A stretch of 64,000 nt of DNA from Allium sativum. Lineage: Eukaryota > Streptophyta > Magnoliopsida > Asparagales > Amaryllidaceae. The notes under the pieces are model-generated. The model was given only the letters and a program-made list of their open reading frames with translations, was not told the DNA's origin and searched no databases. Made by a program: the position numbers and the translations under genes. Position 1 is the first letter of the stretch; each line of letters opens with the position of its first letter. This document shows, in pieces, positions 24,737 to 36,527 of the stretch. The stretch is taken from NCBI GenBank assembly GCA_030737875.1, contig CM060925.1, positions 484,343,514-484,407,513 on the forward strand, given 5' to 3'.

Positions 24737-25000
24737 TGTAAAAATCGAATTTTTACCTCGCTATTCAATATATAAAAATCGAATTTTTACTTCACTATTC
24801 AATATATAAAAATCGAATTTTTTACTTCGCTATTCAATATATAAAAATCGAATTTTTACGTTGCTATTCAATATATAAAAATCGAATTTTTACTTCGCTA
24901 TTCAATATATTAAAATCGAATTTTTACTTCGCTATTCAATATATAAAAATCGGATTTTTACTTCGCTATTCAATATATAAAAATCGGATTTTCATTCAAC
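24737..25000. repeat. 34-bp hairpin minisatellite (LTR2)
   Basis: Seven full units plus the degenerate last unit. Some units carry CGGATTTTT in place of CGAATTTTT. Confidence 0.85.
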
Positions 25001-25369
25001 GGTGTTCATATAATAAAGATTATATCTTTATCACGCTATTCTCTTTATAAAGATTTCGCCTTTTCAAATATAGTTTTGACGCTTCATTCTATATAAAAAT
25101 TATATTTTTATATTTCCACTTTGTAAAAATCATATTTTTATTATTTTAAAAATATAAAAACTATATTTTTAACTTTCCTATATTATAAAAATTATATTTT
25201 TATTCTGCTATGAATTTTAAAATCTGAAAATAAAATTCAATACTTCCTTTAAAAAGGAAAACTGATTTTCAAAACCATTTTATCTCATCTAAAAATCCTA
25301 TCTTTAGTTGCTAAAATAAATAAAAATAGAAATAAATAAATAAAACTTACAGTTGAAAATCAGGGAGGA

Positions 25370-25760
25370 GGGGGTGTTTCATGTCAGGCTTGGTCGAATG
25401 GGGAGGAGCTGAGTTCGTCGGAGCGTCGGGGCCTGGTGGGTTGGTGCAGCGCGGTTAGGGTTTGTGGGGGAATTGGGTTTGGCGGTTTCGAATTGGGGGA
25501 TGGGCGCAGGGTACGATTTCAGATGAGGGAGGGGTCGCGTGTGGAGGGAGGAAGCTAGGGGGAGGTACGGTGGCGTCAGCTTTGGGCGGCGCGATGGGTA
25601 GCTGAAGGGGGAAACGTGGATTGAGGGCGGGCGTCGCGCTGGGGAGGGCTTCCACCAGAGGTCGGCGGCTCCGACAGGGAGGGGGCGGCGATGGGCCAGA
25701 GGGCGCCGGCGTTCGATCGGATTTTCCGTTCTTTTTTTTTTTGGTTCGATTTTCTGATTT
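25370..25760 (-). promoter_or_regulatory. GC-rich block, candidate promoter and leader (LTR2)
   Basis: Same block as in LTR1. The TATA-like box reads CATATAAG here (about 25785-25792), one base weaker than in LTR1. Confidence 0.35.
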
Positions 25761-26686
25761 GGGGAAAGTGAAAGGGAAGGGGCTTATATGGAAAACCATA
25801 TTATTTTTTTTTATTTCAAAAATGTTGACTTTTTATTTCGACCTCGAAACGAGGCCTACCGCCTGTCGTCCATAGCGTTTCACCCCCATTCCGAACACAA
25901 TGGGATATGTATCGTAGGCTGATTCGATCGTTACAATCAGTTTCCGTTAAAATCAACATATAACTCTATATATTGAATTTGAACGCGCATTTCAATTTAC
26001 CGGGGCCATATACTAAATCGAAAAATTCCAGAAAAATATTTTCTAGCTTCGTATTGACGATACGGTCCTAACAAAACTAGTTTCGTCGAATTCTGAGACC
26101 GTTGGAAAAGTGGTCATTTTCCAGTCGATTAAAATCAACTAAAACTGGTCAAACGCATTTTCCTTTGCCACGCTCACATATTGATTCGAAAAATTATGAA
26201 ATTTGAAATCTAGCAATAATTTGACATCACGGACCCAACAAAAGTGGTTTCGTCGAAATCTGAGGTCATTTGCAAAATTCTCATTTTTAAGGGCCTGAAT
26301 TCCATAGCGACTATTCAGAATTTTCAACTGGACATATCTTTTGATTCCCACTATGAAATTTCGATTTTTCAGATTCGTTGGAAAGATATCATCAATTAGA
26401 TCCTATGATTTTTGGTTTCACTAAAATCCGGATTGTTTTGCACTCGGTATGTTCAATTGAAGTTTGAAATCGAATTATCGAACTACCGCGCCATTTTCAA
26501 TTCCTTTTATAATTATATATAATTATTTATATTCTAACGACGGCGTAAATAATATATACATTCTAAATATATTCAAAATAAATTTTCGTCGATATTATTT
26601 AAAATTATCTATTTTAAATATTCAAAATTCATTAAAATTGCCAAAATAAAAATTTTAAACTGGTCTAGAATTTCAGGGTTATTACA

Positions 26687-26699
26687 ATCTCCCCCACTT
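26687..26699 (-). other. Polypurine tract, internal 2
   Basis: Minus strand AAGTGGGGGAGAT abutting LTR2. Confidence 0.8.
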
Positions 26700-27708
26700 A
26701 AAACTTTTCGTCCCCGAAAAGGAACGAAGTCGAAAGTGGTTTGATCAATCAATTCTACATTCGATCAGGCTTCCATTCTCCAACTTTTCAGTTTCTGAGA
26801 ATTTTCAATTCTTCAAAAATTTGGCTAACACCCTAAATTTTCGAAAAATTTCGCCATAACCTCCCCTGCACCGGGAGCCACGGGAAAATCCCGAAATTGC
26901 CATATAGGCCTTCTGATCTCAAAAAGAAAAAGAAAAAGCCAAACGGCTAGCCAATTGGCTCATAAAATCATCATCACCCAAACAAAACAGTAAATTATAG
27001 TAAACATGTACCTATTTGTCGGGCAAACAAATTTTATTCTCTGCTCTAGCCTCCTTGCTATGACCTGTTCAATGGATATACATGTATATGCAAGAAAATG
27101 CGACCAATTTCAATATAATTCAATATTCGGTTCAATTAGGCTAAATGGTTCAAAATTGTCAAACAAATCAACAAACAACACAAACATCAATCAATTAGTG
27201 AATTAACGTTTCAAATTCATAATTTTGATACATATACAGAAAATCATGTTTTTGATGCCAAATCACAACAATGTATTCTAGCTATATTAGTTTTGGTTCT
27301 CACACCAGTCTAATTGAAATATATAGATATCACACCTTCGTCACTCGAAAATAAATACTGGTGATGGTATACTTCATCATCAGGACCATGTCCGGGCGAC
27401 TAGAGTGTGACTCAATATCTATCTAATATATTAAAACTTCGAATATACGTTCATGACGCGTATATGCAAAACTTTTATATACTAGATTGTCCAAATTCAA
27501 AATAAATAAATAATCAAATACGTATAAAGCGATTTAAATTTCAAAACAAAATTGTTTTCATTTGAAAAATATACTCTTCACACTCGTTCTAGGATACTAC
27601 TGATCCTATCTCTAACGAGTCATTCTAATTGGACATTACTAATCCAATATCTGATGAATTCTTTCATATGGTTCTAGTGTGTCTTGTTCTCGAGCTCTGT
27701 AAACCAAA

Positions 27709-27720
27709 GCTCTGATACCA
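27709..27720 (-). other. tRNA-iMet primer-binding site, internal 2
   Basis: Minus strand TGGTATCAGAGC abutting LTR3. As the first one after the outer 5' LTR, it is the site that would prime copying of the full element. Confidence 0.85.
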
Positions 27721-30539
27721 AATGAGACGGCCTGGAATTTCGCTCGATCCGAATCAGTCGTTAGACCGATAAAGACCGTTTGAAACCCCTGATCGTTTGA
27801 GAACAGGACAAATCAGAACGCAGACGGAAGAACATTTCATTGTATATTACAACAATTCCATCAGAATACAAGAATACACAGAGTATGAATGAATAAATTA
27901 CATTCGATAAATATCAGAGATTACAATAAATTACATAGCAGCGGAAAATAATACAAAGCACACTGAAGGTGATATACGGATATAGAGCTTTCCGGATATC
28001 ATTCCAGCTGTAAACCAGGATCCTGTGAATATAAATCTGCGAAACCAAAACTACTAGCTGCCCGTGTGGAAAATAGGGGCACCCAGAGTTTAGGTTAAAA
28101 CAATAAACTCCAGGTCAGTCATGTGACTGGTGTGAGAACTAAAACAGTTATTTAAACTTTACTTTAAAAGAGAGTAATTCAAGGGACCACGCCGTATAAC
28201 ACGGAACGGGTTTCCTCCCAAGAATACCAGTGCATAGAATAAACAGCGCAATGCTTTTTCGAAAAATGAAGCTATTATAAGACCCAGGTCCCATCACACA
28301 ATGCAACGCAAGCCGGAGGATAGGGTTTTCCCTTATAATAGCCAAACATGCTTGGTACGTTTAAAACAAATGATTTGATACTATAATAAGTGTATAGTGT
28401 CAAAACAATTTCAATCATAAATATAAATCATAGATGGCATGGGTACCATATATCATGTCGCCATACTAGTTCTACAACTAAAACCGCAGTATCACGTACT
28501 GGAAATTGGATTTCCGTCATGAGTCGAGGCAAAGGGCAAGCTCCTCTCCGCGTTCGAGACACTCTAGCAAATGTCTCAGGACTACACACTCTGGGTAACC
28601 CTGGATACTTCAGGGCCGGTCCTCACTTACGTTAGAGGATTGGCAATTCCTGAACACACGTTTCCCGGTCCTTACAGACCTAAAATCGAGGCGCCTCATC
28701 CAACAACCACATAGGTGAAAAGTATATAAATGTCAGGGCTGGTAAGTCACTGACACCACCAAAGCTAGAAAGAAACGTCGTGCTCTCCCTGCAGTCCGTA
28801 TCCAGTTTTTAACTCATACCGAGGTGTGAGGCTCGCGAATTCACGTTATACACAAAGCTGCCACGTAGGCTGTGCTTTGATCATCAACCACAAGACTTTG
28901 CTTTTCAACAGAAGCCTTGATCCATGCAACTCAGCGTGCCACACAGGCAGTTCATGCTATGCGATTGATATCTATCGATATATAACCTCTAAGCTCGTAC
29001 GTCTCAGAGAAGGGCGTTAAGCAAGAGAATAAATCCTCCGCCGGCAAACAGATATATATTTAACAGAAATCAATCAACACAGAATAAAATCCAATGTCAG
29101 ACACACAATCCATTTACAAGTTCGTTCTGGGTCTGAACGAAACCGGAGGCACTTTGCTCGCATATCCATCCATCTCTAAGTACGTCTGGACGACCACTAA
29201 CTGATTCCCTCATCTTGGGTGTACAACCCAATCAAGATCATCAGTAATCACCCAAACGATGTGAAGACTTCCGGTCTTCAACCACCGTCTTCATCTTCGA
29301 CTTATCGTCGAATCGGTTATTCAGAATGGGTATAAACCCGGACTTTCCGAACAAGCCGCGTATATTAAAACAAATGTTACACAAACACAACATATGCCTC
29401 ATTCCAATGCAGAATATCCTTTTATTCACGAAATCACATTCTTAGGGAAAGGTTCCCATTAATTTTATCCAAGATAAATTCTTTAAAATTTATCCTTTAA
29501 TCTTCCTTTGGATGACATTTCAAACCAAATTATGGTTTTCCCAAACTAGTCGAGATTAGCGAACCACACCAAAGTAATTATTTATTTTATTTCCCAATCC
29601 CAACCTATTCATCCCATGAAGCAAAACTGGTAATACTCCATATCTAACACCACGGTGTTATCGGTAAAATTAATTACCATTTCACGTTCAAATCTAATTA
29701 AAGATTTAACTATCGCTTTGGAGCAAAACTGGTGATACTCCCTTCTCGCTCATTTGCCAAATTTGATAATTTGAATTATCAATTCACATTTCAATCTAAT
29801 TGCAGATTCAATAAAACTCCTTTTACTGGGTTAAAGAACTAGTGTCATTTAAAACACAGCTCACGACAAACCCAATCACATTCTATTTATTATCGGGTTA
29901 AAGAACAAGTGTTGTTTAATACACTGTTCACGATAAACACACAAATCAATTCTATTTAAAATTCATTTCAAATCCCATTTATTTATTTGAAAATAAATGG
30001 GTTTTAATTTTAATTCAAAACTAGTTCATTTTGATAAAAATCTATTTTTATCTTTTCAAATATGGAGTTTTTCATCCCAATTTTTCCCAAATCATTTCTT
30101 ATGATTTTACACAAATTATTACTATTTTTAATAATTTTATTAAGGCCCGTACGGTCGATTTCCACCAATGGCCATCGAACTGCACTTATAGCGACCTTTT
30201 TCAAATTTGATTTGGACGTATCTCCAAATCCAACCGTTAGATTTCAAATTTCTAATATTCGTTAGAAAGCTCTTTTCGATACGAACCCAACGGTTCCGGT
30301 TTTAGGAGAATCCGACAGTCGGATCTCCCGTAATGTCCGTTAGAAGTTAATGGTCGAAATTCGCGAACTGCCGCGGCGCGGCGCATTCTATTCAGGCCAT
30401 TCTATTATATATATAATATATATTTCGTCGATTTCTATTTAAAACGAATTATATAAATAGTTTTAAATTCGTTTCAAAAACAATTTCAACTTCCATTTCA
30501 ATTCAAATCAAAATTGAATTTTTCCTTATAAATTCGTTT

Positions 30540-31075
30540 TAAAATTCATTTCTATTCAATTCAAATTTCAATTCAATTTGAATTCAATTCAATTCGTTTT
30601 CAATTCAATTCGAATTCGTTTTCAATTCAATTTGAATTCTTTTTCAATTCAATTCGAATTGGTTTTCAATTCAATTCGAATTCGTTTTCAATTCAATTCG
30701 AATTCGTTTTCAATTCAATTCAAATTGGTTTTCTATTCGATTCAATTCAAATTGGTTTTCTATTCGATTCAATTCAAACTGGTTTTCTATTCGATTCAAT
30801 TCAAATTGGTTTTCTATTCGATTCAATTAAAATTGGTTTTCTATTCGATTCAATTCAAATTGGTTTTCTATTCGATTATAATTCAATTCGTTTTCTAATT
30901 AAATCAAATTCAATTCGTTTTCTAATTAAATCAAATTCAATTCGTTTTCTAATTAAATCAAATTCAATTCGTTTTGTATTCAATTCAAATCAAATTCGTT
31001 GTATATTCAATTCAAATCAAATTCGTTATGTATTCAATTCAAATCAAATTCGTTATATATTCAATTCAAATTCAA
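30540..31075. repeat. AATTCAATTCGAA-type minisatellite (LTR3)
   Basis: Same family as in LTR1 and LTR2, with several extra GGTTTTCTATTCGATTCAAT units. Confidence 0.8.
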
Positions 31076-31204
31076 TTTATAAAAAACGAATATAATCGAT
31101 ATAAATATCGATTCGCGTCAAAATAGCGCATCTCTAATTAATACGGCTTTATATATTTCAATAATTCCGTTATTCTATTCGACAAATGAATATTTATCTT
31201 TTTC

Positions 31205-31630
31205 TCCACACACGACTAATCTCAACGAATGAGTACTGTCCACGTGTGGCTATTTTTGTTATTTAAAATATTTTATAAAATTTGGGTATCTATCGTTTGA
31301 TTTTCAATTAGACTCCACCGCGAAGTAGTTCTAATTTTAAATATGATAAAGATGTATATTTTATTATTAAAATATTTCTTTCAACACATGACTAATCTCA
31401 ACAGATGAGTACAGTCAACACATGAACCTTTATTTTCTAATGATAAAGATGTAAATTTTATTGTTAAAACATTTCGTTCAACACATGACTAATCTCAACG
31501 GATGAGTACAGTCAACACATGAACCTTTATTTTCTAATGATAAAGATGTAAATTTTATTGTTAAAACATTTCGTTCAACACATGACTAATCTCAACGGAT
31601 GAGTACAGTCAACACATGAACCTTTACTTT
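31205..31630. repeat. ~95-bp tandem repeat (LTR3)
   Basis: Three good copies and a diverged first copy. Confidence 0.8.
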
Positions 31631-32502
31631 ATAATATTCTTTATCTTCTAAATTTGGAATGAGGCCCAATCAATCACCATATAATGTTAATTATATGGAT
31701 TTTCACACATCACACGTATATAATAGCATTGAAAAATAATCAACCATCAACCAAAGTGCACTACACTGTATAAGCATCAAATATAGGTATCTAACGCTTA
31801 TAACAGCCTGTCAATCAATCGATCGACATATTTAATCAATCAGGATGAGTGAACTTCAAATTTCATCCCAACACCCGTGTGGGGTTTCAAATCAACAAAC
31901 ACAGATTTTATTTGTGCAGTTGGGCGATGTGTAAAATTTATCGTCCCAATCAATGTCCTTCAAATAGGTGTACATAAACAAACCGTCCGGTTTGTAAATG
32001 AATATTTATTTATTCACATTCACGTTAAAAATTATATTTTTAACGATAAAATATTTTATTTTAACACATGAATTTTTATTCAGTTCATTTATAAAATAAA
32101 AATGATATTTTTATTTTTCTAACTTATTTTAGAAAATTTCGGCGGCATAACGGCACGATACTAGAAACAGGACGAGACCTAGCCTTATCCCCGGTCTAGT
32201 GAAGGACCACGCCATTCACACATTAATCAAATTCATTCCATTTCACCAAACAATTCAATTCAAACCAAATAAACTAACCAACTACACAACCAAACAATTT
32301 AACAAACAAGTCATCCATGGTCTGTGGATGACGGGTGTCGGGTGCTACTAAACACCGTCTGCATCCTAGTATATATATATATAACTAGAAATAGAAATTG
32401 AAAGGTGAGAAATTCTCACCGATAGCTATCCAACTTCACTGATAGAAATCTTCATCGTTCTCGCCTTTTATCACTTTCGTCGCCCGTAGCCACTACATAT
32501 GT

Positions 32503-32790
32503 AAAAATCGAATTTTTACCTCGCTATTCAATATATAAAAATCGGATTTTTACTTCACTATTCAATATATAAAAATCGAATTTTTACTTCGCTATTCAAT
32601 ATATAAAAATCGAATTTTTACTTTGCTATTCAATATATAAAAATCGAATTTTTACTTCGCTATTCAATATATAAAAATCGAATTTTTACTTCACTATTCA
32701 ATATATAAAAATCGAATTTTTACTTCGCTATTCAATATATAAAAATCGAATTTTTACTTCGCTATTCAATATATAAAAATCGGATTTTCA
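32503..32790. repeat. 34-bp hairpin minisatellite (LTR3)
   Basis: Eight full units plus the degenerate last unit. Confidence 0.85.
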
Positions 32791-32846
32791 TTCAACGGTG
32801 TTCATATAATAAAGATTATATCTTTATCACGCTATTCTCTATATAA

Positions 32847-32985
32847 AGATTTCGCCTTTTCAAATATAAAGATTTCGCCTTTTCAAATATAAAGATTTCG
32901 CCTTTTCAAATATAAAGATTTCGCCTTTTCAAATATAAAGATTTCGCCTTTTCAAATATAGAGATTTCACCTTTTCAAATATAGT
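32847..32985. repeat. 23-bp repeat (LTR3, six copies)
   Basis: Six copies of the AAAGATTTCGCCTTTTCAAA repeat, the last slightly changed (GAGATTTCACC). Confidence 0.85.
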
Positions 32986-33214
32986 TTCGACGCTTCATTC
33001 TATATAAAAATCATATTTTTATTATTTTAAAAATATAAAAACTATATTTTTAACTTTCCTATATTATAAAAATTATATTTTTATTCTGCTATGAATTTTA
33101 AAATCTGAAAATAAAATTCAATACTTCCTTTAAAAAGGAAAACTGATTTTCAAAACCATTTTATCTCATCTAAAAATCCTATCTTTAGTTGCTAAAATAA
33201 ATAAAACTTATAGT

Positions 33215-33620
33215 TGAAAATCAAGGGGGAGGGGGTGTTTCACGTCAGGCTTGGTCGAATGGGGAGGAGCTGAGTTCGTCGGAGCGTCGGGGCCCGGTGG
33301 GTTGGTGCAGCGCGGTTATGGTTTGTAAGGGAATTGGGTTTGGCGGTTTCGAATTGGGGGATGGGCGCGGGGTACGATTTCAGATGAGGGAGGGGTCGCG
33401 TGTGGAGGGAGGAAGCTAGGGGTGGTACGGTGGCGTCAGCTTTGGGCGGCGCGATGGGTAGCTGAAGGGGGAAACATGGATTGAGGGAGGGCGTCGCACT
33501 GGGGAGGGCTTCCACCAGAGGTCGGCGGCTCCGACAGGGAGGGGGCGGCGATGGGCCAGAGGGCGCCGGCGTTCGATCGGATTTTCCGTTCTTTTTTTTT
33601 TTGGTTCGATTTTCTGATTT
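33215..33620 (-). promoter_or_regulatory. GC-rich block, candidate promoter and leader of the outer 5' LTR (LTR3)
   Basis: Same block as in the other LTRs, with CATATAAG near 33645-33652 on the minus strand. As part of the outermost 5' LTR it would drive any full-length transcript. A 139-codon Pro-rich ORF here is not kept in the other copies. Confidence 0.35.
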
Positions 33621-34546
33621 GGGGAAAGTAAAAGGGAAAGGGCTTATATGGAAAACCATATTATTATTTTTTATTTCAAAAATGTTGACTTTTTATTTCG
33701 ACCTCGAAACGAGGCCTACCGCCTGTCGTCCATAGCGTTTCACCCCCATTCCGAACACAATGGGATATGTATCGTAGGCTGATTCGATCGTTACAATCAG
33801 TTTCCGTTAAAATCAACATATAACTCTATATATTGAATTTGAACGCACATTTCAATTTACAGGGGCCACATACTAACTCGAAAAATTCCTGAAAAATATT
33901 TTCTAGCTTCGTATTGACGATACGGTCCTAACAAAACTAGTTTCGTCGAATTCTGAGACCGTTAGAAAAATGGCCATTTTCCAGTCGATTAAAATCAACT
34001 AAAACTGGTCAAACGCATTTTCCTTTGCCACGCTCACATATTGATTCGAAAAATTATGAAATTTGAAATCTAGCAATAATTTGACATCACGGACCCAACA
34101 AAAGTGGTTTCGTCGAAATCCGAGGTCATTTGCAAAATTCCCATTTTTAAGGGCCTGAATTCCATAGCGACTATTCAGAATTTTCAACTGGACATATCTT
34201 TTGATTCCCGCTATGAAATTTCGATTTTTCGGATTCGTTGGAAAGATATCATCAATTAGATCCTATGACTTTTGGTTTCACTAAAATCCGGATTGTTTTG
34301 CACCTGGTATGTTCAATTGAAGTTTGAAATCGAATTATCGAACTACCGCGCCATTTTCAATTCCTTTTATAATTATATTTAATTATTTATATTCTAACGA
34401 CGGCGCAAATAATATATACATTCTAAATATATTCAAAATAAATTTTCGTCGATATTATTTAAAATAATCTATTTTAAATATTCAAAATTCATTAAAATTG
34501 CCAAAATAAAAATTTTAAAATGGTCCAGAATTTCCGGGTTATTACA

Positions 34547-34551
34547 CCAAA
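34547..34551 (+). repeat. Target-site duplication CCAAA (right)
   Basis: Matches 12186-12190. The chromovirus LTR resumes directly after it. Confidence 0.8.
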
Positions 34552-35407
34552 CGTGGAGGACGGTGTGGGCGGCGCAAACCGATCGGGTCATGTGCGTGCA
34601 TGGGCCGGGCAGAAGGGGATAAGACGGCCATGACACCCGTACATATGGGGCTGTGCATGTCAGCGAAGGGTTGCCACTTTAGGATATAATACATCCTACG
34701 GTGGGGCTGACACAGAGTATCTACGCAGATTAGGGAGCCGATCGATTAGGGTAGTAGTTAGGGTACATCTGGACATATGCCTAAGTCTACCATCTTATAG
34801 TGTGGGGGGGGGGGATCGTCTCATTCTGGTTATACTAGTAGTAGTGCAGAGCAATCATTAGGGAAGCTTATACACTCTATCATGTTACTTTGTACTTACC
34901 TTTTTGTAGTATCTCTTTCTTATCCACTTTATATGCCTATAATGCTACTTTTATTTATTTACTTGCTAAAAGTAACTGGACTCGCCAAACTTTAGGTCTG
35001 ACCCTTTTTGTTTCCTCTTCTTTCTTCCGTTTCCTCCTCAAGGTTCTCAAGGCGGGAACATTCAGCCTTGACCGTGATTCTGCTTTTATCTTGATAAGGA
35101 ACTGCTCTTGAAGTATTTCTCAAGTCCTTATTCCTGCTATGGCTTTGTCTCTTTTTGGGGAATTTTGCTTTTTATGTACTCTGATGGAACAAGATAGAAA
35201 GTTTATGTTTTTGTAATGGCTTTTATGTAGTTTTAGACTTGTGATTTTTGACCACGATGTTATGATTTATGTTTGAAATAAAAATTTGAATTCCGCTGTT
35301 GCTTTTATATCTGTCTTGTAATGCTTCTGTTTCTGTTTACCTATAACGCTTCATGAAACTTAATGCTTTCTCTTAATGAGTGACATTAACGGACGTGGGG
35401 TGTCTCA
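34552..35407 (+). mobile_element. Right half of the chromovirus 5' LTR
   Basis: Matches 42530-43386 of the 3' LTR and ends in GGGGTGTCTCA two bases before the primer-binding site. It carries point differences and a longer G run near 34803. Confidence 0.85.
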
Positions 35408-35409
35408 CT

Positions 35410-35421
35410 TGGTATCAGAGC
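35410..35421 (+). other. tRNA-iMet primer-binding site of the chromovirus
   Basis: TGGTATCAGAGC, two bases after the LTR end. It marks the start of the internal region (35408-40513, about 5.1 kb). Confidence 0.9.
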
Positions 35422-35589
35422 TGAAGGTTACCAGATTAGATAAAAGTTTTTGAAAATTATTTTCAAAATGGGTTTAAAAAATAAAGCATTTTCAAAAAAG
35501 AAAAGTCTGTTTTGAAAAACATTCCCCAAAAATCCATAAGTAATATCATTCGATCCCTTGTCTGAATCTCTTTTCTTTTCTTTTTCAGC

Positions 35590-36525
35590 ATGTCTGGGGA
35601 ACCTAATATTCCAGAGGACGTTACGATACCAGGCTGGTTCCATAGGTGTCTGGAGGCCACGGCGCCTACCGAAGGCCAAGGAAACGTTCCTTCCCCAGCC
35701 GCACCTGTTGTTCCTCCTCCTCCTCCTCCGCGTGTGGACAACTTCTCTAAGATCTGCAAAGATTTCCGTGCTATGGGATAAAAGCCATTCCATGGAACTG
35801 AGACATTCGTAGAGGCAAGGAATTGGCTCAAGGAGACCGATAATTTGTTTGTAATCTTTGAAGTGGAAGATCGATGGAAGACTCAGTTAGCTGTCTGGCT
35901 ATTGAAGGACGAAGCTTCCTTTTGGTGGGAAGTAACCCAAGCAGGCCGTCAGTGGAAACTTGGGATGATTTTAGACAGACGTTTGAAATGAAGTTTCTTT
36001 CCCAAGCTGAGAAAAATATGAAAATGGAGAGGTTCTTAGCACTCAAACAAGGAAACTTGACTGGTAAAGAGTATGTGAACAAATTCAACCAACTGGCAAG
36101 ATTTGGACTGGAACTGGTGGATACTCAGCATAAGAAAGCTTTGCGGTTTGCTAAAGTGCTAAATGAACCCCTTCATGGTTTAGACATGTCCCATATTCTA
36201 GTGGGAGCTACTTTTGAAATGCTTGTTGATATGGCCTTGATGTAAGAGGAAGAGAAAGGAGAAAAGAAGAAGGTTAAAGTTGAGAAAATAATGCAAAACA
36301 AGAAGATATGGCCCAAGAAAGGGGAGCAGGAACAAAAGAAAGGCGGAAAGAATGACAAGGCTAAGGATAAGAGGAAGTGTCACAGTTGTGGGCGAGAAGG
36401 TCACTTGGTGAAGGACTGCAAATGAAGAAAGAATTCTTGCTTCAATTGTGGAGAGGTCGGACACTTTGCTAGGGAGTGCCTGAAGAAAAAGGGACAAGGT
36501 CAGAGGGCAGGAACTTCTAGAGGGT
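35590..36525 (+). pseudogene. Chromovirus gag
   Basis: An ATG at 35590 opens a Pro-rich N-terminus. A TAA at about 35779 interrupts it, then the gag core follows (FVEARNWLKETDN, LKDEASFWWE). A frameshift near 35945 moves it to the next frame (WDDFRQTFEMKFLSQAEKN, LKQGNLTGKEYVNKFNQLARF), which stops at 36243. Two CX2CX4HX4C zinc knuckles follow at about 36378-36420 and 36442-36483 (CHSCGREGHLVKDC and CFNCGEVGHFAREC), split by a TGA at 36424. Gag would form the particle that packages element RNA. At least four lesions make it non-functional. Confidence 0.85.
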
Positions 36526-36527
36526 AG

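Larger units (their letters stand above)
19947..26686 (-). mobile_element. LTR copy 2 (middle LTR)
   Basis: It is 6740 bp long, from TGAGACGG to TTATTACA, and collinear with LTR1 and LTR3. Its private changes include an expanded (TA)n run, a single copy of the 23-bp repeat and scattered point changes. Confidence 0.85.
26687..27723 (-). mobile_element. Internal domain 2 of the tandem element (non-coding)
   Basis: It is 1037 bp, nearly identical to internal domain 1, with the same edge signals and no protein-coding capacity. Confidence 0.85.
12191..34546 (-). mobile_element. Giant-LTR non-autonomous tandem retroelement (LTR-int-LTR-int-LTR)
   Basis: Three near-identical blocks of about 6.7-6.8 kb alternate with two near-identical blocks of about 1.04 kb. 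The outer ends are TG...CA (TGTGACGG; TTATTACA) and are flanked by CCAAA duplications. Read on the minus strand, each LTR starts TGTAATAACCC. After each LTR comes TGGTATCAGAGC, the standard plant initiator-Met tRNA primer site, and before the next LTR comes AAGTGGGGGAGAT, a polypurine tract. No gag, protease, RT or integrase is present anywhere. Mobility would need proteins from another element. The extra LTR-internal unit probably arose by unequal recombination after a single insertion. Confidence 0.85.
27724..34546 (-). mobile_element. LTR copy 3 (5' LTR of the tandem element)
   Basis: It is 6823 bp long, the longest copy because of extra minisatellite units. Its right end (minus strand TGTAATAACCCGG) abuts the CCAAA duplication. 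Confidence 0.85.

Noticed and set aside
33240..33659. Pro-rich minus-strand ORF in the GC-rich LTR block
   Set aside because: Its frame is broken in LTR1 by a poly-T length change and truncated in LTR2, with no recognisable domain. It is more likely leader sequence.
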